Source of the DNA: AC-32 sp045806105
GTDB taxonomy: Bacteria; Actinomycetota; Thermoleophilia; Gaiellales; Gaiellaceae
Direction: 5' to 3'
Assembly: GCA_045806105.1 (NCBI GenBank)
Contig: JBJMJY010000038.1
Location: forward strand, 1 to 12,400
Length of the DNA: 12,400 nucleotides
Part shown: positions 7,122 to 12,400 of the stretch, one piece after another
Layout of the letters: every line of letters begins with the position of its first letter
Numbering within the stretch: the stretch's first letter is position 1
The notes under the pieces: model-generated
The model's database searches: none
What the model was told of the DNA's origin: nothing
What the model saw: only the letters and a program-made list of their open reading frames with translations
Made by a program: the position numbers and the translations under genes

Positions 7122-7148
7122 CGCCGCCTTCAGGCGAAGGGACTCTCC

Positions 7149-8291
7149 GTGGCTTCGACAGTGACGTGGGACGGCCTCCGCGGTCTCGCGGGCTTCCGGG
7201 CGCAGAACGGCTGCGCGGTCAGCCTCTACCTCGATCTCGACCCGAGCGTCACGCCGACGGCCGGCGACCTGACGACGCGGGTGAATGCGTTGATCGACGA
7301 GATCGAGCGCTCGGAGGCGGCGCGGCGGCCGGAGCTCGGGCATGAGCAGAGGGAAGGGCTCCGCAACGACGTGCGGCGCCTGCGCGGGTTCTTCGAGCAA
7401 GACTTCGACCGCGACGGGGCGCAGGGTGTCGCGGTTTTCTGCGCCTGGCTCGACAACCTCTGGCAGCCGCTGCCGCTGAGCTCGCCTGTGCCGGACGCCG
7501 TCAAGGTCGGGAACGCGCTCTCGCTGGCGCCGCTCGTCTCGCTCGTCGGGCGCGGCGAGGGTGCGCTCGTCGTGTTCGTCGGGCGCGAGCGCGGCGACCT
7601 CTACCTGCTGCGGGCGGGGAGGCTCGAGGAGCTCGTCGACCACTTCGACGACACGCCCGGCCGGCACGACCAGGGCGGGTGGTCGCAGGCGCGCTACCAG
7701 CGGCACATCGACAAGCTCGTGCACGACCACCTGAAGGAGGTCGCAGAGCTCGTCGACCGGCAGCTGCGGCGCCTGCGCGGGCCGCGCGTGATCGTTGTCG
7801 CGACCGACGAGACGCGCTCCGAATTCGAGAACGCGCTTTCGAACGACGTCAAGAAGGCGGTCATCGGCTGGACGGCCGCCGACGCGCACGCCACCGCCGC
7901 CGAGCTGCTCGGCGAGGTGCAGCCGCTGCTCGAGTCGTGGCGAGGCGAGCAGGAGACCCGGGCGGTCGAGCGCTGGCGGGAGGAGACCGGCCGCAACGGC
8001 CGCGCGGCGGCGGGCTGGCGTCAGACGCTGGAAGCGGCGTCGGACGGGCGCATCGAGCTACTGCTCTTCCAGGAGGGCGCCGATCGGCCCGCGTGGGAGT
8101 GCCCCGCCTGCGGGCGGGTCGGCGCCGACGGGGGCGCGTGCCCGCTCGACGGCACCGCCATGGAGCAGCGCCGCGAGGGGCTCGACCTGGCGGTCCGCCA
8201 GACGCTCGCCCACGGCGGCACGGTTTGGGCGCTGGCACAGCGCCGCGACCTCGAGCCCGTCGAGGGCATCGGCGCGCTGCTTCGCTTCTAG
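7149..8291 (+). CDS. eRF1/Vms1-like (baeRF-family) protein with C-terminal eL30-like and zinc segment
   Basis: The 380-residue product starts with GTG behind GAAGGGA. Its layout follows archaeal/eukaryotic release factor 1 and Vms1/ANKZF1: an N-terminal region with VSLYLDLDPS, a middle domain with the glycine-glutamine segment Q175-G-G-W-S-Q180-ARYQRH, then VIVVATDETRSEFE, and a C-terminal eL30-like domain ending GIGALLRF. A partial zinc ribbon is inserted at C318-x2-C321-x9-C331-x2-D334, where the fourth ligand is Asp, not Cys. Relatives hydrolyse peptidyl-tRNA or recognise stalled or vacant ribosomes, so a role in ribosome rescue or hibernation is likely but inferred. The gene is monocistronic, convergent with rmuC, and preceded by the hairpin-rich interval. 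Confidence 0.85.
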   Translation: MASTVTWDGLRGLAGFRAQNGCAVSLYLDLDPSVTPTAGDLTTRVNALIDEIERSEAARRPELGHEQREGLRNDVRRLRGFFEQDFDRDGAQGVAVFCAWLDNLWQPLPLSSPVPDAVKVGNALSLAPLVSLVGRGEGALVVFVGRERGDLYLLRAGRLEELVDHFDDTPGRHDQGGWSQARYQRHIDKLVHDHLKEVAELVDRQLRRLRGPRVIVVATDETRSEFENALSNDVKKAVIGWTAADAHATAAELLGEVQPLLESWRGEQETRAVERWREETGRNGRAAAGWRQTLEAASDGRIELLLFQEGADRPAWECPACGRVGADGGACPLDGTAMEQRREGLDLAVRQTLAHGGTVWALAQRRDLEPVEGIGALLRF

Positions 8292-8297
8292 CTAGGC

Positions 8298-8342
8298 GGG
8301 TTTGGCGGAACTCCGCGGCACCGCCGGTGTTTCGTCAAACCC
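8298..8342. terminator. branched hairpin between convergent genes, likely bidirectional terminator
   Basis: GGGTTTG (8298-8304) pairs with CAAACCC (8336-8342), enclosing two small hairpins, GCGG-AACT-CCGC (8305-8316) and CACC-GCC-GGTG. The element sits seven bases after the baeRF stop and 13 bases beyond the rmuC stop. No T-run follows on either side, which is common for terminators in G+C-rich actinobacteria. Confidence 0.6.
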
Positions 8343-8354
8343 TCCTACTAACAG

Positions 8355-9401
8355 CTAGGCCGCGTCGATAACGCGCGGGAGCTCCTGCGCCTGCGCGGGC
8401 TCGAGCTCGACGTCGGATTCGGCCGCCTGCTCGAGCTTCGTCTCGAACCGGCCGAGCCGCTTCTCGGAGTCGAGGAACTTGTTCTGGGCGCGCCCGAGGT
8501 GCGTGCCGACGAGCTCGAAGTCCTCCTTGAACTTGCCGAAGTCCTTCTGCAGCTGCGCGCAGTACGCCATCACCTCCTGCGCGTGCTGCTCGATCTGGAG
8601 GCCCTTCAGCCCGAGCACGATCACCTGCAGGTACGCCGTCAGCGTCGTCGGCGACACCGGAAGCACGCGCTTCTCGTGCGCGTAGGCGAGTAGCGCCCCG
8701 GTGCGGCCGCAGGCGAGCTCATAGTAGATCGCCTCCGACGGCAGATACATGAAGGCGAAGTCGTACGTCCCCTCATCCGGGCGGATGTACTTCGACGCGA
8801 TCGCGTCGACGTGGCCCTTCACGTCGCGGGCGAAGAGCTTCTCGAACTGCTGGCGCTCGATGTCGTTGTCTGCCGCGACCATCCGCTCGAAGTTGTCGAG
8901 CGGGAACTTGGAGTCGATCGGGACGATGCGGTCGACCTTGATCGCCGCGTCGACGCGCTCGCCGCCTGCGAAGCCGTACTGGATCTCGTAGGCGCTCCGC
9001 GGCAGCCGGTCGCTGAGCAGGTTCTCGAGCAGGAGCTCCCCGAAGCCGCCGCGCGCCTTGGGCGGGCGCAGGATCTGCTGCAGCTGGCTGAGCTCCTTCG
9101 CCTGCTCGGCCATCTGCACGGTCGCCTGGCCGACCTCGCCGAGCTGGCGGTGGATCGCGTTCGTCTGCTTCGCCGCCTGCTCGAGCCGGCGGTCGACCTT
9201 CGTGTCGAGCTCGCCGAGGCGCCGGTCCATCGTCGCGGTGATCGCCTGGAGGCGGCCGTCCACCTCGTTGTTCCGGGTGGCGAGCAGCTGGTCGAGGACC
9301 TGGGCGGTCTGCACGCCCTGGTCGGTGAGGCGCCGGCTCAGCCACACGGCGAGCGCGCCGCCGGCGGCGAGCAGGAGCACGAGTGTCAGAGCGACGATCA
9401 T
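8355..9401 (-). CDS. rmuC: RmuC-family DNA recombination protein
   Basis: The 348-residue product has an N-terminal membrane anchor (about residues 2-22), a predicted coiled coil (about 25-110) and the RmuC domain, beginning near GGFGELLLENLL (118-129) and including DAAIKVD (D151) and PIDSKFPLDN (D163, K165). The D and D-x-K spacing resembles the PD-(D/E)XK nuclease core proposed for RmuC. RmuC limits recombination between short inverted repeats in E. coli; its activity is still poorly defined. I placed the start at ATG 9401 because the anchor follows at once. A GTG at 9437 adds 12 residues but has no better ribosome binding site. TACCGT just upstream could be a -10 box giving a nearly leaderless message. 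Confidence 0.93.
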   Translation of the reverse strand: MIVALTLVLLLAAGGALAVWLSRRLTDQGVQTAQVLDQLLATRNNEVDGRLQAITATMDRRLGELDTKVDRRLEQAAKQTNAIHRQLGEVGQATVQMAEQAKELSQLQQILRPPKARGGFGELLLENLLSDRLPRSAYEIQYGFAGGERVDAAIKVDRIVPIDSKFPLDNFERMVAADNDIERQQFEKLFARDVKGHVDAIASKYIRPDEGTYDFAFMYLPSEAIYYELACGRTGALLAYAHEKRVLPVSPTTLTAYLQVIVLGLKGLQIEQHAQEVMAYCAQLQKDFGKFKEDFELVGTHLGRAQNKFLDSEKRLGRFETKLEQAAESDVELEPAQAQELPRVIDAA

Positions 9402-9441
9402 GAGCCGACAAACGGTAGACGCGCCGTCGGACGGCACGAGA

Positions 9442-9463
9442 GAGGGCGGCTCGCGCCGCCCTC
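9442..9463 (-). terminator. hairpin terminator after the CsbD-like gene
   Basis: A perfect 9-bp stem (GAGGGCGGC/GCCGCCCTC) closes a 4-base loop that reads GCGA, a GNRA loop, on the minus strand. It lies 22 bases past the stop of the CsbD-like gene and is followed on that strand by TCTCTCGT, a weak pyrimidine tract. It also separates this gene from rmuC. Confidence 0.65.
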
Positions 9464-9485
9464 GAGAGCGCAGTTCAGCCCGGTG

Positions 9486-9683
9486 TCAGGTGTCGGTGCG
9501 CTCCGCGCGATGCTCGGCGGCGCGCTCCCGCTCGTCCTGCGCCACCTCCTCGGCGTGCTCGGCGCGCTCGGAGGCCATGCCCTCCTGCTCCTGGTGCATG
9601 CCTTCGCTCTTCATCGAGCTGTCGCCGGTGAGATCGCCTGCGGCCTTCTTGCTGCGGCCCAGGATCTTGTCCAGGAAACTCAT
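9486..9683 (-). CDS. CsbD-like small stress protein
   Basis: The 65-residue product starts MSFLDKILGRSKKAAGDLTG, like CsbD/YjbJ-type and related actinobacterial small proteins, and continues as a charged Glu/Arg/Ala/Met-rich tail likely to be helical or disordered. I chose ATG 9683 because a perfect AAGGAGG (9690-9696) lies six bases upstream; an in-frame start 51 bases further out has no such site. CsbD relatives are abundant general-stress proteins of unknown mechanism. The tail beyond residue 30 diverges from the CsbD core, so homology rests mainly on the first 25 residues. It has a good promoter and its own terminator, so it is probably monocistronic. Confidence 0.8.
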   Translation of the reverse strand: MSFLDKILGRSKKAAGDLTGDSSMKSEGMHQEQEGMASERAEHAEEVAQDERERAAEHRAERTDT

Positions 9684-9734
9684 CCGTAGCCTCCTTGCGG
9701 TTGGCTTGCGGGTACGAGTATCCGCGACGGGCAC

Positions 9735-9776
9735 AAAAAACGCCAGATCCGGAAAACCTTGCGGCCCTCCGGATCT
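9735..9776 (-). promoter_or_regulatory. leader hairpin followed by T6 upstream of the CsbD-like gene
   Basis: On the minus strand AGATCCGGA (9776-9768) pairs perfectly with TCCGGATCT (9753-9745) across a 14-base loop, followed by GGCG and TTTTTT (9740-9735). The predicted transcript begins only a few bases before the stem, so this looks like an intrinsic terminator inside the 5' leader (attenuator). Alternatively GTTTTT (9741-9736) and GGATAC (9723-9718), 12 bases apart, could be a weak SigB-like promoter. Confidence 0.45.
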
Positions 9777-9785
9777 GACTGGGCG

Positions 9786-9814
9786 ACCCTAACTCGGCCG
9801 CGGGTGCGAGTCAA
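9786..9814 (-). promoter_or_regulatory. housekeeping promoter of the CsbD-like gene
   Basis: TTGACT (9814-9809), a 17-base spacer and TAGGGT (9791-9786) on the minus strand match an actinobacterial SigA-type promoter closely. Transcription would start near 9780-9779, leaving a leader of about 95 bases that contains the hairpin-T6 element. Confidence 0.75.
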
Positions 9815-9823
9815 GCGCGTTGC

Positions 9824-9829
9824 TACCAT
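9824..9829 (+). promoter_or_regulatory. -10 box implying a leaderless transcript for the histidine-rich gene
   Basis: TACCAT fits TANNNT and ends nine bases before the GTG start at 9839. No Shine-Dalgarno sequence precedes that GTG, so the transcript may begin at or next to the start codon, which is common in actinobacteria. The -35 region is weak and overlaps the divergent CsbD-like promoter. Confidence 0.45.
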
Positions 9830-9838
9830 CGCCCGCCG

Positions 9839-10546
9839 GTGGCGAAGAAATCACGTACTCCGGCCCCTCCGCGAAAGGTCCAGGCGCCTCAGCAGCGCAA
9901 GGCGCCGAAGCGCACGCGCTCGCTCCCGGGCGGTCCGTGGGTCGCGCTCCTCGCCGTGGTCGCGCTGGCGGCGGTGGCGGCCGCGATCGTCGCCGTCGTG
10001 GTCGCGCGCGGCGGCGACAACAACTCGTCGTCGTCGGCCGGCGAGGCCCAGCCGGCGAACCTCGTCGGCCTGCAGACGGGGCCGGCGCCGTGGAATCCGG
10101 GCCTCGACACGCTGCCCGACCGCCTCGACGCGGTCGGCGTGCACGACCTGAGCGCCGAGGGCGAGGTCGTGCACATCCACCAGCACCTCGACATCTTCGT
10201 AAACGGGAAGCAGATGCCGGTTCCGGCGAACATCGGCATCTACGACGGCCAGTTCCTGACCGAGCTGCACACGCACGACGCGAGCGGGATCATGCACTTC
10301 GAGTCGCCGACGGTCGAGCACTTCGACCTCGGGCAGTTCTTCGGGGTCTGGGGCGTGCGGCTGAACGCGGACTGCGTCGGCGGCTACTGCCGCCAGGTGA
10401 CGCCGTGGACGGTCTACATCGACGGCCGGCCCTACAGCGGCGATCCGGCCAAGCTCGAGCTGAAGTCGCACCAGGAGATCGCGTTCGTGATCGGCACGCC
10501 GCCGAAGAAGATCCCCCGCTCGTACGCGTTCCCGCCGAATACGTAG
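9839..10546 (+). CDS. membrane-anchored histidine-rich exported protein of unknown function
   Basis: The 235-residue product has a basic N-terminus (about 1-30), one hydrophobic span (about 33-56) without a lipobox, a Ser/Gly linker and an extracytoplasmic domain (about 75-235). The domain carries clustered histidines: H112-I-H114-Q-H116 followed by a strand reading DIFVNGK, then E143-L-H144-T-H146-D and H153, with H161 and H211 further on. C179 and C184 could form a disulfide. A HLDIFVNGK...LHTHD...GQFFGVWG pattern looks to me like a domain I have seen in other actinobacterial and chloroflexal proteins, but I know no function. Metal binding (Cu, Zn or Fe) is an inference from the histidines. 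It is monocistronic, probably leaderless, and followed by tRNA-Leu. Confidence 0.85.
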   Translation: MAKKSRTPAPPRKVQAPQQRKAPKRTRSLPGGPWVALLAVVALAAVAAAIVAVVVARGGDNNSSSSAGEAQPANLVGLQTGPAPWNPGLDTLPDRLDAVGVHDLSAEGEVVHIHQHLDIFVNGKQMPVPANIGIYDGQFLTELHTHDASGIMHFESPTVEHFDLGQFFGVWGVRLNADCVGGYCRQVTPWTVYIDGRPYSGDPAKLELKSHQEIAFVIGTPPKKIPRSYAFPPNT

Positions 10547-10573
10547 GCGGCCTTCGCGACTATCCTTCGCCGC

Positions 10574-10662
10574 GCCGGGGTGGCGAAACTGGTCATACGC
10601 GCCTGACTTAAAATCAGGTGTCCCCAGCGGGGGACGTAAGGGTTCGAGTCCCTTCCCCGGCA
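10574..10662 (+). tRNA. tRNA-Leu (anticodon UAA)
   Basis: A full class II cloverleaf is visible. The acceptor GCCGGGG pairs with CCCCGGC (10655-10661), with discriminator A at 10662. The anticodon stem CCTGA/TCAGG holds loop CTTAAAA with anticodon TAA at 10609-10611. The long variable arm TCCCC-AGCG-GGGGA and T-arm AAGGG-TTCGAGT-CCCTT complete it. CCA is not encoded. It reads UUA and, by wobble, UUG, both rare in this G+C-rich genome. TATCCT at 10561-10566 is a possible -10 box of its own; the next gene converges and its stop lies eight bases away. Confidence 0.97.
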
Positions 10663-10670
10663 CTCCCTCT

Positions 10671-11675
10671 TCAGGAGACGCGTCGCCACCAGCCGCGGCG
10701 CGGGAGCTCGGCGCCGTTGCCGAGCGTCTGCGCGGCCGCGGCGACGTCGGTGTCCTCGAGCCGGATCAGCGCCTCCGCGGGGACCGCATCCAGCCCCTCG
10801 CCGGCGGCGAGCCTGAGCGCCTGCGCGTTCAGCGCCTGCTCGAAGATCGTGCGGGCGTAGCGCGCGTTGCCGAAGCCCTCGCCGCGGCGGGCGCGGTCGA
10901 AGATCCGCTGCAGCTCGGCCGCGGCCGGCTCGCTCAGGCGGTACTCGTTCTGCGTCGCGAACAGGTCCGTGATCGCCACGAGCTCGTCCGTCGAGTAGTC
11001 CGGGAAGACGATCTCGCGGGCGAAGCGCGACCGCAGGCCGGGGTTCGAGTCGAGGAACTCGTGCATCAGCCGCGGGTAGCCGGCGACGATCACCACGAGG
11101 CGGTGGCGGTAGTCCTCCATGCGCTTCAGCAGGGTCTCGACGGCCTCCGCGCCGAAGTCGACCCCGCGCTGCCCCGGCCGGGCGAGCGCGTACGCCTCGT
11201 CGATGAAGAGCACGCCGTCGAGTGCGCGCCGGATCGCGCGGTCGGTCTTGATCGCCGTCATGCCGACGTACTCGCCGACGAGCCCTGCGCGGTCGACCTC
11301 GACCAGGTGGCCGCGCTTCAGCAGCCCCATCGCGCGGTACATGTGCGCGAGCAGCCGCGCGATCGTCGTCTTCCCCGTCCCCGGGTTGCCGAGGAAAACG
11401 AGGTGTTGGGAGGTCGCCACCTCCGGCAGCCCGCGCTCCAGCCGCTGGCCCTGCACCTGCAGGAACGCGACCAGCGCCCGCACCTGATCCTTGACGGTGT
11501 CGAGCCCGACGAGCGAGTCGAGCTCCGCCTGTAGGTCCTCGAGGCTGCGCGTGTCGTCCGGCGGCCTGCGCGGGTCGAGCCGGTCGAGCCAGTCGGACTC
11601 GCCGCTCATGCCCTGCCGCACCTGCTCGCGGAGGACGTCGAAGCCTCGTAGGAGGTCGTCGAGCGGGTTCGCCAT
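10671..11675 (-). CDS. CbbX/SpoVK-like AAA+ ATPase
   Basis: The 334-residue product has a short N-terminal region and one AAA+ module: Walker A GNPGTGKT (96-103), a loop GEYVGMT (134-140) matching the CbbX pore-loop region, Walker B VLFIDE (155-160), sensor 1 VVIVAGY (194-200), arginine finger in LRSRF (R215/R217) and sensor 2 GFGNARYAR (267-275). CbbX remodels inhibited Rubisco, SpoVK acts in sporulation and EccA in type VII secretion; none of their partners is in this window. The substrate is unknown and a general remodelling role is inferred. ATG 11675 is preceded by AGAAGGG (11681-11687). It is transcribed divergently from the dehydrogenase and convergently with tRNA-Leu. Confidence 0.9.
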   Translation of the reverse strand: MANPLDDLLRGFDVLREQVRQGMSGESDWLDRLDPRRPPDDTRSLEDLQAELDSLVGLDTVKDQVRALVAFLQVQGQRLERGLPEVATSQHLVFLGNPGTGKTTIARLLAHMYRAMGLLKRGHLVEVDRAGLVGEYVGMTAIKTDRAIRRALDGVLFIDEAYALARPGQRGVDFGAEAVETLLKRMEDYRHRLVVIVAGYPRLMHEFLDSNPGLRSRFAREIVFPDYSTDELVAITDLFATQNEYRLSEPAAAELQRIFDRARRGEGFGNARYARTIFEQALNAQALRLAAGEGLDAVPAEALIRLEDTDVAAAAQTLGNGAELPRRGWWRRVS

Positions 11676-11726
11676 CGCGGCCCTTCTACCACGGGCGCGG
11701 GAAAGAGAACTACGAGCGGCCGCCTG

Positions 11727-11736
11727 ACCCTAGACT
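11727..11736. promoter_or_regulatory. overlapping divergent -10 boxes between the AAA ATPase and dehydrogenase genes
   Basis: TAGGGT on the minus strand (11732-11727) and TAGACT on the plus strand (11731-11736) share two base pairs. The first would serve the AAA gene with a leader of about 45 bases; the second ends six bases before the dehydrogenase GTG, implying a leaderless message. Neither has a good -35 box. Confidence 0.45.
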
Positions 11737-11742
11737 CCGTTT

Positions 11743-12400
<658 letters not shown>

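Larger units (their letters stand above)
6556..7148. other. 593-base non-coding interval between divergent genes
   Basis: No reading frame here looks like a protein: the frames present are rich in Arg, Pro and Gly without motif or ribosome binding site. The interval contains a 10-bp stem near the DUF488 start, a hairpin-rich block (6702-7009, listed separately), an A-rich purine stretch around 7040-7085, a hairpin at 7084-7109 and a -10-like TAGAAT before the next gene. Both flanking genes are transcribed outward, so their promoters should also be here. Confidence 0.75.

Noticed and set aside
6702..7130. RNase P RNA, tmRNA or SRP RNA
   Set aside because: The hallmark GAGGAA(A)GTCCG and ACAGAAA regions of RNase P, the GGTTCGA T-arm of tmRNA and the GGAAGCAG-type SRP loop were not found on either strand. 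A vague likeness around GTGCAGAAACAG is not enough.

Overview
The window is about 70% G+C. It has GTG starts, TAGGGT-type -10 boxes and actinobacterial gene families, so I infer an actinomycetote, perhaps a deep-branching one such as Thermoleophilia; the sequence alone cannot fix the lineage. It reads as chromosomal housekeeping DNA. I saw no insertion sequence, phage gene, CRISPR array or attachment site.

Layout: (1) 1-3527, plus strand: the 3' part of a RecB/AddA-like helicase-nuclease with an iron-sulfur nuclease domain, endonuclease III (nth) starting on its stop codon, and a small helical protein. This is a DNA-repair operon. (2) 3514-6555, minus strand: DUF488 protein, thioredoxin reductase (trxB), a CorA-type transporter with GQN in place of GMN, and a zinc-ribbon/PAS protein. 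trxB has its own candidate promoter, resembling those of the thiol-stress sigma factors SigR/SigH. (3) 6556-7148: 593 bases with no credible protein, but a dense run of stable hairpins that look like a structured RNA read on the plus strand. (4) 7149-8291, plus: an eRF1/Vms1-like (baeRF) protein. (5) 8355-9683, minus: rmuC and a CsbD-like stress protein whose leader carries a hairpin followed by six T. (6) 9839-10662, plus: a membrane-anchored histidine-rich protein of unknown function, then tRNA-Leu(UAA). (7) 10671-11675, minus: a CbbX/SpoVK-like AAA ATPase. (8) 11743 to the end, plus: the 5' part of a glutamate/leucine-type dehydrogenase.

Functional themes are double-strand break and base-excision repair (helicase-nuclease, Nth, RmuC), thiol and general stress (TrxB, DUF488, CsbD-like, PAS sensor) and translation (baeRF protein, tRNA-Leu). 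The most novel item is the 6702-7009 candidate RNA. Next come the histidine-rich exported protein, the candidate trxB promoter and the CsbD-like leader hairpin. All RNA folds were paired by hand, with no energy calculation or alignment.
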